Part shown: positions 44,654 through 53,715 of the stretch, piece after piece
Numbering within the stretch: the stretch's first letter is position 1
Layout of the letters: every line of letters begins with the position of its first letter
Origin: a bacterium
Lineage (GTDB): Bacteria; Zixibacteria; MSB-5A5; CAIYYT01
Direction: 5' to 3'
DNA length: 64,000 nucleotides
Assembly (NCBI GenBank): GCA_016708315.1
Contig: JADJGC010000025.1
Coordinates: 1 to 64,000 of the forward strand
Notes under the pieces: generated by a model
Database searches by the model: none
Seen by the model: the letters and a program-made list of their open reading frames with translations, nothing else
What the model was told of the DNA's origin: nothing
Translations under genes and position numbers: made by a program

Positions 44654-45730
44654 ATGAGAGAATCAAGAAATGTACTTGATCGGTTGAAAGAGCCTGGCGG
44701 CTTTTCGGACGACTCTATCAATTCGATCTCGGGAGCGCTTCTCAAATATGACCAATATTCCAATTCTGAAGATTATGGGCTGATGTCGCCTGCGAAAGCA
44801 GTGGCGTTCAAGAAGTGGCTTTCAGAGCAACAGGTCAGAGGCAGACCAATTTCCCTGACGAGCAACTATCACACCTTGAGGCACGTCCGAGGCTTCGTCA
44901 AATGGCTTACCGGCGAACCGGGATTCAAGATACAAAACTTGAGAGATTCGATTGACTATCTGAACCTCGATCAAAATCAGATCCGGGAAGCGACCGCTCC
45001 TAAATATGCCGAATCCCCGTCACTCGAACATACGAAGCAGCTTGTGGCATCCATCGATCAATCAGGCGAAATCGGAAAGCGCGATGCTGCGCTCATCGCG
45101 TACCTCTTGCTGACCGGAATGCGAGACTTAGCAGTGGCGTCATTCCCTATCGTTTGTTTTGACCGGACCACGCTATTGATCAAGCAGGACCCTGCAAAGG
45201 GCGTCAAAACCAAACGAAGAAAGACCATTTACTCGCAACTTCTCCAATTCGATGAATCTCTCGTAAGAGTTGTTCTCAATTGGTACGATTACCTTGTGAA
45301 TGAAAAGCAATTCAAACCAACAGATCCCCTTTTTCCCCAAACCGACATTCGGCAATCTGTAGGCGGGTACTCCTTTGAATCACGTGGGGTGAAGCCGGAA
45401 TTTTGGCAAACAGCTTCGCCCATTCGGAAGATTATACTTGATCGCTCACGAGAAGCGAATTTGCCGTATTTCAAACCGCATTTGTTCCGCCGTGCTGCAA
45501 TCCGCCTTGCCACCCCCTTTGCGAAAAACGCCGAGCAGATAAGAGCCTTGAGCCAGAACTTCGGCCACGATAACATTGGCACAACGCTTATGACTTACGG
45601 TATGCTTGATACCCACCAAGTCATCGAAATCGTAGGAAAGATGGATTTTGGTGCGGTTCCAAAGGGAAAAGTCGATAAGGCGCAGATTGCCTCGATGATA
45701 GCCTACCTTCAAAGTCTGAATGATGAATGA
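44654..45730 (+). CDS. Tyrosine recombinase / phage-type integrase
   Basis: 358 residues. N-terminal SAM-like core-binding domain (FSDDSINSISGALLKYDQYS...LTSNYHTLRHVRGFVKWLTGE). Catalytic domain from about 125: first Arg in LTGMRDLAVASF, Lys near TKRRKTIYSQL, HLFRR (H-x-x-R), FGHDNIGTTLMTYG with the third His/Trp-position His and the nucleophile Tyr. All active-site positions appear present. Together with the serine recombinase this makes two recombinase types in one island, suggesting nested or merged elements. Confidence 0.88.
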   Translation: MRESRNVLDRLKEPGGFSDDSINSISGALLKYDQYSNSEDYGLMSPAKAVAFKKWLSEQQVRGRPISLTSNYHTLRHVRGFVKWLTGEPGFKIQNLRDSIDYLNLDQNQIREATAPKYAESPSLEHTKQLVASIDQSGEIGKRDAALIAYLLLTGMRDLAVASFPIVCFDRTTLLIKQDPAKGVKTKRRKTIYSQLLQFDESLVRVVLNWYDYLVNEKQFKPTDPLFPQTDIRQSVGGYSFESRGVKPEFWQTASPIRKIILDRSREANLPYFKPHLFRRAAIRLATPFAKNAEQIRALSQNFGHDNIGTTLMTYGMLDTHQVIEIVGKMDFGAVPKGKVDKAQIASMIAYLQSLNDE

Positions 45731-45972
45731 TGCACCTGCAACTAATCAGAAAGAGATTGCAAACTCTCCCTGAATCGCATTACTTTTTGAGTCAAATTGA
45801 CAGATCGACTGTCGGAGGTAAAGCTGGATCAACTTGAGCAAAAATCCACTTGCGCCAGTAACAGAAGGGAACGAGTCTGGAAGGCTTAGACAAAAGGACT
45901 GAGGGCATTCTCTCTACCTACCTAAGAGAAATCCCGAGACTCTCCAATGAGTCTGCAAAGACTCATCGTTTC

Positions 45973-48900
45973 ATGGGACTCATCAGTGACCTCTTTACAG
46001 GAACATCTGCGTCAATCGACGTGGCGCGAGGTATTGAGAAGATCGTAAGGATCAACCTTCAGGATCGCGTGAAAAAGGGTAGGATTGATGCTTATTACGG
46101 CAATGTCATTATCGAGTTCGAGAATTCGCTAAAGTCGACTGAAGCCATCGCCAAAGAGCAGCTACGAGAATACGCATCAGGCGTCTGGTCAAAAGAGGGA
46201 CAGCCCTTTCGAGCGTTACTTTGTGTCGCTACCGATGGTATCGAGTGGAAGGCCTTCCTACCTCGGCATAAGCAGGATCAAAAGCGAGCTCCCAGACCAG
46301 ACGAAATAGTACTTGAGCCATTTTACGAGGTGACTCTTACTCCAGACAAACTCCGAGAATTTTGGATATGGTTGACCAGCCTCTTGTTCAGAACCGAAGC
46401 CACAAACCCGACTGCGGAACGATTCAGCATTGATTTCGGAGCGATGAGCCCCGCGTACATAGACGCGTTGGAATCGTTGCGCCGGGCTTGGACAGAAATT
46501 GGCAAATCGCCGGAGCCAAAATTGGCTTTTGAGACTTGGCGCAATTATCTGGCAGTCACCTATGGTAGCGTCGGGAATGAGTCGGAGGAACTTACGACTC
46601 TCTTCTTGAAGCATACTTATCTGGCCAGTGTTGCTCGTTTTCTCGTTTGGGCTGCATTGTCGTCTGGCAAGTCGAGCGGCAAATTTGGTGACATCGCCAA
46701 CGAGATTCTCTCTGGAGAGTACTTTCGCACAAAGGGAATTGAGAACCTGGTCGAAGATGACTTCTTCCAATGGGTGAGACATCACAAATCCCAGGATATT
46801 ATGGGACCCATTTGGGAGAGAATAATTGCACAAATGCGTACTTATGACTTGAGTAGAATTGGACAGGACGTTCTCAAGGGTATTTACCAGGAGCTGGTTG
46901 ATCCCAAAGATCGACATGATCTGGGAGAATATTACACGCCCGATTGGCTTTGCGACCGAATCATAGCAGAGCTTCTTCCAAGCAAAGGGTTCGCGAGTGT
47001 CTTAGATCCATCGTGCGGCTCCGGTAGTTTTCTTCATGCAGCCATTACACATCAACTCGAATCAAATCCGGCGAGTAGTAATCCGGAGAGCTTGAAGGCG
47101 ATACTCAACAACGTGGTAGGGATCGACATCCACCCGCTTGCTGTCACTATTGCCAAGACAACTTACTTACTTGCAATTCTGCCGCTCTTGAAGTCTGCAA
47201 AGCGACCGGTACAAGTACCTGTGTATTTGGCAGACTCGCTATTCTTACCAGGGGATGTCAAACAGTACGAGTTGGGCCGCAAGCCTGGGTTTGAAGTCAA
47301 GTTTGGCGGGCAATCAGTGATTATCCCAAGTGAACTCATTACCAATGCAGAGTTGTTTGACCCCGCAATCAATGCGTGTGCGAAGGTTGCCTTGGACCAT
47401 GCAAAAAGCGAAAAGGAGAGTCGCAAAAGTCTTGCGCGATACTTGGAAAAGGCAGTTCCCGGATTAGTGGAGCTAAATGACTCCGAGGAAGCAATCACCG
47501 CCCTTTGGGATTTTACGGAGACACTTAGTCGACTAATCACAAAAAAGCAAAACTCGATTTGGGCATTTATAGTACGCAATGGCTATCGACCAGCAATGCT
47601 GCGGGAGAAATTCAAGTATATTGTTGGAAATCCGCCGTGGCTGTCCTACCGCTACATTGCCGACCCAAATTATCAAGCCGAAATCAAATTTCGGGCAGTC
47701 GATCAGTATGCTATCGCACCCACGTCTCAAAAACTGTTCACGCAAATGGAATTGGCCACGGTCTTTCTCGCTCACTCCCTAACAACCTTTGGCGAGCTTG
47801 GTGCGCGTCTCGGGTTCGTTATGCCCCGTAGTGTTCTTTCTGCAGATCAGCACGAGACGCTGCGAGGACGCAAATATCGTGCTCCCTTCTTGATTGATGG
47901 GTATTGGGATCTCAAAGAGGTAGCACCTGTGTTCAGCGTTCCGACCTGTGTTCTCTTTGCAACGAAGACAAAGGAACAGCCTGCTGGGACTATGAGCTAC
48001 ACTATTCCAGCGACAGAATGGTCAGGTCATTTGCAACATCGCGATGTTGGTTGGGCACAGGCGAAAACTGACTTGAAAAAGCGCGAAACTAATGCGTCCC
48101 TGATTTACATCGGGAAACGCAATGCCCTATCTACGTCATCTGGTTCAACCGAGCCGAGCTTGCCCAGCGAGTATCTTAGTCGCTTTAATCAGGGTGCCAC
48201 CATTGTCCCGCGTAGTTTCTATTTTGTTCGAATTCAAGGTTTGACGAGTCGAATTGACCCAGACAAGCTCTATTCGGCGGAAACTGACCCGGAACAGGCG
48301 AAGCTGGCAAAGAAGCCGTACGATGATGTAGTTCTCAAAGGTCAAGTCGAGGGGCGATTCATTTTTTTGACCTCGATTTCTAAACATGTCCTACCGTTCG
48401 TGATGCTGAATCCGGCGCCTGTCGTACTCCCGTTGTCGGTCACTCATGGCAAACCACTGTTGGTAAGCGTCGAGACAATGCGCAAACAGGGGTTTCGCGA
48501 ATTCGCAAAGTGGATGGGGAAAGCCGAAGAAATCTGGGCAACAAAGCGTGGTGACAAAGCCGGGAATCAGAGCATCTATGAGAGACTCGATTACAATCGG
48601 GGGTTGACTTCTCAAATCCCAAACGCCCTCTACATCGTGTTATATAATGCTGCCGGAACTGATGTCTGCGCTACTCGGGTTGACACTTCTACAATGACGA
48701 CCCAGTTTGTTAACGACCATACGCTCTATCGGGCTGACTTTCAATCCGAAGAGGAGGCGGACTTCCTGACCGGAATACTGAACTCCAATCCAGTAAACGA
48801 ATTGATAAAGCCATTCCAATCGATGGGTCTTCAAGGGGAACGTCACGTACACAAGAAGGTTCTCGAACTTCCCATCCCACTTTACAAATCGATTGATAAG

Positions 48901-49074
48901 CTTCATGTACGACTCGCTGAACTTTCAAAAGAAGCTCACCGGTCTGCTGCTGCCTTTGTCGTCACGGCAACGCTTCAAAAGTCCCTCGCTCGTCAAAGGG
49001 CCGCTATGCGCAACCATTTGAAGGGCACTATGGATGAGATCGACGTCATAGTCGAGAAGATTCTCGGTCGATGA
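45973..49074 (+). CDS. Type IIG restriction-modification enzyme (N6-adenine methyltransferase/nuclease fusion)
   Basis: 1,033 residues from the ATG at 45973. N-terminal nuclease-like domain (about 25-75: RIDAYYGNVIIEFENSLKST...EQLREYASG), helical region, then a gamma-class N6-adenine methyltransferase: LGEYYTPDWLCDRII, motif I VLDPSCGSGSFLHAAI (about 343), GIDIHPLAVTIAKTTYLLA, motif IV NPPW (about 552). The C-terminal third should be the target recognition domain. One chain both methylates and cuts DNA in such enzymes. The coding signal extends ~32 residues upstream (LSTYLREIPRLSNESAKTHRF) with no ATG/GTG/TTG; a CTG at 45877 with AAGGGA before it is a candidate start. Intact, unlike its neighbours. 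Confidence 0.88.
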   Translation: MGLISDLFTGTSASIDVARGIEKIVRINLQDRVKKGRIDAYYGNVIIEFENSLKSTEAIAKEQLREYASGVWSKEGQPFRALLCVATDGIEWKAFLPRHKQDQKRAPRPDEIVLEPFYEVTLTPDKLREFWIWLTSLLFRTEATNPTAERFSIDFGAMSPAYIDALESLRRAWTEIGKSPEPKLAFETWRNYLAVTYGSVGNESEELTTLFLKHTYLASVARFLVWAALSSGKSSGKFGDIANEILSGEYFRTKGIENLVEDDFFQWVRHHKSQDIMGPIWERIIAQMRTYDLSRIGQDVLKGIYQELVDPKDRHDLGEYYTPDWLCDRIIAELLPSKGFASVLDPSCGSGSFLHAAITHQLESNPASSNPESLKAILNNVVGIDIHPLAVTIAKTTYLLAILPLLKSAKRPVQVPVYLADSLFLPGDVKQYELGRKPGFEVKFGGQSVIIPSELITNAELFDPAINACAKVALDHAKSEKESRKSLARYLEKAVPGLVELNDSEEAITALWDFTETLSRLITKKQNSIWAFIVRNGYRPAMLREKFKYIVGNPPWLSYRYIADPNYQAEIKFRAVDQYAIAPTSQKLFTQMELATVFLAHSLTTFGELGARLGFVMPRSVLSADQHETLRGRKYRAPFLIDGYWDLKEVAPVFSVPTCVLFATKTKEQPAGTMSYTIPATEWSGHLQHRDVGWAQAKTDLKKRETNASLIYIGKRNALSTSSGSTEPSLPSEYLSRFNQGATIVPRSFYFVRIQGLTSRIDPDKLYSAETDPEQAKLAKKPYDDVVLKGQVEGRFIFLTSISKHVLPFVMLNPAPVVLPLSVTHGKPLLVSVETMRKQGFREFAKWMGKAEEIWATKRGDKAGNQSIYERLDYNRGLTSQIPNALYIVLYNAAGTDVCATRVDTSTMTTQFVNDHTLYRADFQSEEEADFLTGILNSNPVNELIKPFQSMGLQGERHVHKKVLELPIPLYKSIDKLHVRLAELSKEAHRSAAAFVVTATLQKSLARQRAAMRNHLKGTMDEIDVIVEKILGR

Positions 49075-49393
49075 CTCGCCACCGCATGTTCGAGCATTGC
49101 CCAACGTTGATTGGTGATGGCGAAAGCACCGAATTTACCACGACTTCATCTTCACTGCGAACGACAAATCGAAATCCAGCGACTATGATCGCGTGTACGT
49201 GGTCGAAACAAAGGGGCTTCACCTTGCCGGTAATCTCAAGACCGACTACATTAGAAAGATCTTCGATATCTGCACCAAACAGGCCAAGTCCAAGACTTGG
49301 ACCGAGCTTGGTCTTGAAATGAAGGACAAGGACTTGCGCTTCGAAGTCCTTTCAGAAGATGAGTGGGAAGCGAAGTTGAATGAGATACTGTAG
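49075..49393 (+). pseudogene. Remnant of type III restriction enzyme Res subunit, C-terminal end (copy 1)
   Basis: From about 49,118 one frame reads YHDFIFTANDKSKSSDYDRVYVVETKGLHLAGN-type sequence through KTDYIRKIFDIC, ending LSEDEWEAKLNEIL at 49393; this is the usual end of Res/DEAD-helicase restriction subunits (VVETKG core). Upstream residues (CPTLIGDGESTEF) lie in another frame, so a shift exists near 49,134. No helicase part remains. It abuts the type IIG stop codon and is matched by a second, more decayed copy at 57,713-57,968. The 49,394-49,741 stretch that follows shows no gene. Confidence 0.7.
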
Positions 49394-49741
49394 TCTTGAG
49401 GCGAGATAGCGACTCTCAGTCATTGCAGAGTTATACTGACAAGGGCAATTGCGGCAGGGATTTACGGGTCGATTGGGATTACAGAAACTCCGACTTAACG
49501 GCGAAACACTACTATAATGATCCAGGTAATCAATTAAACTATAGGCAATGGCGACAAGATATTGCGACTGTTTAGCTGGCTTGACCCTGGGAACATCTCC
49601 AAGCTTTGATTGTTAAACCGAGGGCGAAACTCAAATTGCGCGATCTCTATCCGAAATGTAATTCGTTGGAGTATAGATAATTTTAGTCTTTGATCTTGTG
49701 GTTGAACTGGATATCTTAATGTTATGTTTTTGGACAGTCTC

Positions 49742-50155
49742 ATGAAACCACTATACGTCTGGGTAATACTTCTGCTGATTTGCAATGCTCCCATTCGCGG
49801 ACTGAATGTTCTGTGCGTAGGCGAATCAGGGCACATGGAGCTCGAGTCGGCCTGGTCAGCGTGTTGCACCGCAGACGCAAAGCCAAACGACCAATACAAC
49901 AGTGAACTCTGCGGCATCGATAATGATTGTGGTTCTTGCGTCGATGTGGCATATCGAATTGATTCTGCACTTCGGACCGCTCCAAACACAAATGCTTCGT
50001 TATTACAGATTCCAGTTGGCATACCACTTGGTTCACTATGCAGCTCCACCGCTCCATTAGCTGAAACCGACGACCTTATTCGATATTGTTTCTTCGACTC
50101 GGCCCATGCAACTCCTGCAATTGCGCTCCTCCTTAGCGGCGTAATCCGCTGCTGA
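49742..50155 (+). CDS. Small Cys-rich secreted protein heading the metal-efflux locus
   Basis: 137 residues from the ATG at 49742 (an in-frame ATG lies at 49724; neither has a clear ribosome site). Signal-peptide-like start (MKPLYVWVILLLICNAPIRG), then LCVGESGHMELESAWSACC and CGIDNDCGSCVDVAY, giving eight or more cysteines plus a G-x-x-GH-x-x-x-E core. Proteins with this Cys/His pattern occur at the head of heavy-metal efflux loci; a metal-binding or sensing role is inferred from that context only. Confidence 0.55.
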   Translation: MKPLYVWVILLLICNAPIRGLNVLCVGESGHMELESAWSACCTADAKPNDQYNSELCGIDNDCGSCVDVAYRIDSALRTAPNTNASLLQIPVGIPLGSLCSSTAPLAETDDLIRYCFFDSAHATPAIALLLSGVIRC

Positions 50156-50253
50156 TTCTCTAAGCATTCCTGACTTGATATCACGCCCTGCGATTACGCG
50201 GGCTCATTGCTCTCCCTTGGGGATAGCTTGTTACAATGCTTGGAGGATAATTG

Positions 50254-51570
50254 ATGAAGAAACTGACACTTGCCTTTTTGATTTTCGAAGTACTTGCTTG
50301 CTCTACCTTGGCTACTGCCGAAACCCAACTAACGGACACGCTCGAGCTACCTGGTATCTTTGGTGAGTCGGGTGTCTCTCTTGGTGTGAATGTCACAGCA
50401 GACACCGTAATCTCAATCTCTGATGCCTTGGGGCTCGCGATTTCCCGCAATCCGCTTGTCGGCATTGCACGAGCCAGAATCACTGCAGCCCAAGGGCGAC
50501 TTCAGCAAAGCGGTTATCGACCAAATCCGGAGTTCTCCGCAGAAGTAGAGGACTTTGGGAGGGGTGAAAAGTCCTCTCCAGCTCAAACGACCATTGGCGT
50601 CGAGCAGCCATTTGAATTGTTCGGTAAGCGCGGCGCGAGACAGGCGGTAGCCGAAGCGGAACTTTCGGCGGAAAGGTATTTGGCGCAGCAGCCTCTCCTT
50701 GATCTGTATCAGTCGGTTACAATAACATTTGTCTCGGCACTTGGAGCTGGCGCAAGTTTTTCTCTAACCCGCCAAAGACTCGACCTCTCACGCAAGATCG
50801 AAGAAGCTGTTGGAACCAAAGTTGCTGATGGCGCTGTGCCCAAGGCAGAACTACTCCGAGCACAATCAACAACCAAGCTGGCGGAAATCGAACTTTCAAC
50901 CGCCGAGGCTATTGCCGCACAGCACCGCCTGGCGCTCGCGTCATTGTGGGGCTCGGCAGAGAGCGGATTCCGTGTTGAAGGCTCACTTGACGATTGGTTG
51001 ATTTCCGAATCGACAAGTACCCGAGAATTCCAAATTGAAGACAATCCGGAATTGGCAAGCCTTCGCGAACAAGTGCGTGCCAGAAACGCGGAGATCCGTT
51101 TGGCAAAGGCTACCGGCAAACCCGATGTAAGTTTAGGAGCAGGCTACCGACGACTTCACGACGAGGGCAGCAATGCATTTTTGGTTTGGGCTGCAATCCC
51201 ATTGCCTTTCTTCAATCGAAACCAGGGTGGTGTTGCCGAAGCCGTTGCACGGTTGAGCCAGTCGGAAGCGGAGCTGGCAGCGACCCGCCAAAGGATCGTG
51301 GGCGAGATTAGTCAACTACTGGTGCTTGCGAAGGTTCAGCGGAAACAAGTCAGTGTTCTCAGGGAACAGGTGATCCCGCCCGCCCAAGAGGCGATGGAGG
51401 AAATCGACTTCGCTTATCGGCTTGGCTCGCAACCTTACATAAACGTACTCGACGCCCAGCGAACGTTGTCTGAACTTCAGAGCGTGATTGATGCACTCGT
51501 TGCTGGAGCTCGGTCGACTGCCGAAATAGAACAACTAATTGGTCACCGATTAAGTCCGGTGAGGAGATAG
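50254..51570 (+). CDS. czcC: TolC-family outer-membrane efflux protein (CzcC-like)
   Basis: 438 residues; GGAGG lies 7 nt before the ATG. Signal peptide, then two OEP repeats: LGLAISRNPLVGIARARITAAQGRLQQSGYRPNPEFSAEVED, GVEQPFELFGKRGARQAVAEAELSAERY, and FQIEDNPELASLREQVRARNAEIRLAKATGKPDVSLGAGYRR, FNRNQGGVAEAVARLSQSEAELAATRQ, PPAQEAMEEIDFAYRLGSQPYINVLDAQRTLSELQ. It should form the outer-membrane channel of a tripartite RND pump with the next genes. Intact, unlike czcB and czcA. Confidence 0.9.
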   Translation: MKKLTLAFLIFEVLACSTLATAETQLTDTLELPGIFGESGVSLGVNVTADTVISISDALGLAISRNPLVGIARARITAAQGRLQQSGYRPNPEFSAEVEDFGRGEKSSPAQTTIGVEQPFELFGKRGARQAVAEAELSAERYLAQQPLLDLYQSVTITFVSALGAGASFSLTRQRLDLSRKIEEAVGTKVADGAVPKAELLRAQSTTKLAEIELSTAEAIAAQHRLALASLWGSAESGFRVEGSLDDWLISESTSTREFQIEDNPELASLREQVRARNAEIRLAKATGKPDVSLGAGYRRLHDEGSNAFLVWAAIPLPFFNRNQGGVAEAVARLSQSEAELAATRQRIVGEISQLLVLAKVQRKQVSVLREQVIPPAQEAMEEIDFAYRLGSQPYINVLDAQRTLSELQSVIDALVAGARSTAEIEQLIGHRLSPVRR

Positions 51571-51572
51571 CC

Positions 51573-52160
51573 ATGAAGACATCTGTACTCATAACCATTG
51601 TAGCGGTCGCAGTATTGGCTGTCGCCGGATTTCTCGTGCTTCGAAGCGAGCCACCGGCAGCTACTGACGAACACGATCACGCAGCGCATGCAGAAGGATC
51701 CGGCGACCAACCCGCTCACGAAGAGGAGGGCAAAGTTGACGGACACAGCGAAGACGAACACGCCGAAGAGAGTCACGAGGGACACGACCACGAGGGCGGC
51801 GAGGAATCCGAAGGGGAACACGCCGATGAGGTGATTAGCCTGAGCGATGAGCACCTTATTGAAAATGATGTGACGTTTGCCAAAGCTGGACCTGGCGTGA
51901 TTCGATTTGAGATCGAAATGCCGGGTGAGATTGTACTCAACGCCGACAAAGTGGCGCATATTGTTCCTCGATTCCCAGGTATCGCACAAAAAGTTTACAA
52001 GGACTTGGGTGACGAGGTTCAAGAGGGCGAAGCCTTAGCTGTCATTCAGAGTAATCAAAGCGTTGCTCCATACGAAGTGAAATCACTTGTCAGTGGAACC
52101 ATTATTGAAAAGCACTTGACACTTGGGAATTTGTCCGAGACGATACTGATGTCTACGTAG
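51573..52160 (+). pseudogene. czcB: RND efflux periplasmic adaptor CzcB-like, N-terminal part
   Basis: 195 residues directly after the czcC stop. N-terminal membrane anchor, then a strongly His/Asp/Glu-rich linker (about 32-88, with repeated H-x-x-H and GHDHEGG clusters) typical of CzcB-type metal adaptors, then the adaptor domain (IRFEIEMPGEIVLNADKVAHIVPRFPGIAQKVYKDLGDEVQEGEALAVIQS) and part of the lipoyl/hairpin region. The frame shifts near 52,141 (after LGNLSE). Confidence 0.85.
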
Positions 52161-52210
52161 TTGCAGACCTGTCAACCGTCTGGGCGAAGATCAGTGTTTA
52201 TGCGAAATAT

Positions 52211-52639
52211 ATGCAGCAGGTCAAGAAGGGACTAAAAGTACGACTAACCGCTACCGGAATTGGCGACGTTGCCGAAGGGAGCATAGACTATGTCGGCCCA
52301 ATTGTGGGGAGAGAAGACTCGCACGGTAGCGCACGGGTAGTGCTTCAGAACAGGAATCGAATGTGGCAACCGGGTGTTTTCGTGACGGCCCGGATCACGA
52401 TCGACCAATTTTCTGTGCCCCTTGCAGTACCTGATGAAGCGATACAGACCGTCGAGGGAAAACCGAGCGTCTTTGTACGCGCTGCTGGCGGATTTACTGT
52501 TCGTTCAGTCGAGCTTGGCCGCTCCGATGGCCAGACCGTGGAAATATTACACGGACTCGCATTGGGCGAGTACGCCGCCTCCAACAGTTTCTTACTGAAG
52601 GCGGAACGAGGCAAATCTGAAGCAGCACACGAACATTAG
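52211..52639 (+). pseudogene. CzcB-like adaptor, C-terminal part
   Basis: Continuation in another frame; native coding resumes from about 52,141 (DTDVYVVADLSTVWAKISVYAKYM). Contains the beta-barrel and membrane-proximal domains (VGPIVGREDSHGSARVVLQNRNRMWQPGVFVTARITI, VPDEAIQTVEGKPSVFVRAAGGFTVRSVELG) and ends ...AAHEH. Together with the first part it would make a full adaptor of about 355 residues. Confidence 0.8.
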
Positions 52640-52648
52640 GAGAGCAAC

Positions 52649-52989
52649 ATGAAAGAGATTAGAGCAATAATACAGCCGCATATGCTCTCGCGTGTCCGCG
52701 AAGGGCTCGAAGAACTTTCACACTTTCCAGGCATGACCGTCACAAAATGCCGTGGATTGGGTCGTGGTCGTGGACAAGGCGGCAGCTTCGTACAGACAGA
52801 AGACGAACTTCAGTATCATGACAGAGAGTGTCTATCATTGTCTGTAGTGACGAACAATGTTCCGAGATCGTCGACGTTATCGCTTCAAAGGCACACACCG
52901 GCAACCCAGGCGACGGTATCATAAGTCTCTGCGAAGTGGCCGTAGTCACGCGAATTCGGACTGGTCAAACCGGTTCGGACGCGGTATAG
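52649..52989 (+). pseudogene. P-II-like signalling protein in the efflux locus, frameshifted
   Basis: GAGAG ribosome site before the ATG. First frame: KEIRAIIQPHMLSRVREGLEELSHFPGMTVTKCRGLGRGRG...QYHDRE, a P-II ferredoxin-like fold start. After a shift near 52,830 the second frame continues SIIVCSDEQCSEIVDVIASKAHTGNPGDGIISLCEVAVVTRIRTGQTGSDAV and stops at 52989, the canonical P-II end (HTGxxGDGxI...RIRTG). Complete length would be about 113 residues. P-II genes inside heavy-metal RND loci are known as the PII-NG group; their role is not settled. ATG 10 nt after czcB. Confidence 0.85.
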
Positions 52990-53000
52990 GAGTATGACTC

Positions 53001-53333
53001 ATGCTTGACAAGATTCTCAACTTCTCGATTCAACACCGATGGCTGATCATGATTGCAGCGGCGGGTATTGCGGTGCTCGGCATTTTCAATTTCAACAAAC
53101 TGCCAATCGATGCCGTACCCGACATTACCAATGTGCAGGTGCAGATCAATACCGAAGCTCCTGCCATGTCACCATTGGAAGTCGAAAAACAAATCACATT
53201 TACAATTGAAACAGCCATGGGCGGCATCCCCGGTGTTCAGTACACGCGATCGCTATCGCGTTACGGACTCTCGCAGGTTACCGTGGTGTTTATCGACGGC
53301 ACGAACATCATTTTGCACGCCAACTTCAACTAA
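53001..53333 (+). pseudogene. czcA: CzcA-type RND metal efflux pump, fragment 1 (N-terminus)
   Basis: First TM and start of the porter domain of a heavy-metal RND pump (MLDKILNFSIQHRWLIM, FNKLPIDAVPDITNVQVQINTEAPAMSPLEVEKQITFTIETAMGGIPGV). The frame ends with an in-frame TAA at 53331-53333 where family members have a Glu in NERL; the downstream sequence stays in frame, so this is a nonsense change (GAA to TAA). The whole gene spans 53001-56183 and carries at least eight lesions. A pump from this copy cannot be made. Confidence 0.85.
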
Positions 53334-53384
53334 CGCTTACAGGAGGCTAAAGGAAATCTGCCTCCAACAGCCGGAGAACCTACC

Positions 53385-53699
53385 ATGGGGCCGATCTCCA
53401 CTGGCCTGGGCGAAATCTACAGTTGGACGATTGAAGCGGAGCCGGGAGCGACCAAGCTGGATGGCTTGCCTTACACTTCGACTGACCTTCGTGAAATTCA
53501 AGATTGGGTCGTCAAACCTCAATTGCGAACCGTTCCGGGTGTTACCGAAGTCAATACTATTGGAGGCTATGAGAAACAGTTCCACGTGACTCCCGATCCG
53601 ACTAAGCTCGTCTCTTGCGGGCTAAGCTTTCACGATGTCATGGAGGGACTTTCACGGAACAACACAAGCGCCGGGCAGGTTACATCGAGCATAGGGTGA
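53385..53699 (+). pseudogene. CzcA fragment 2 (porter domain)
   Basis: Same frame as fragment 1 after the TAA. Reads GPISTGLGEIYSWTIEAE, LREIQDWVVKPQLRTVPGVTEVNTIGGYEKQFHVTPDP, FHDVMEGLSRNNTSAG, then two successive single-base shifts near 53,677 and 53,697 (expected GYIEHRGEQYLIR). Confidence 0.8.
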
Positions 53700-53715
53700 G
53701 CAGTACCTTATCCGC

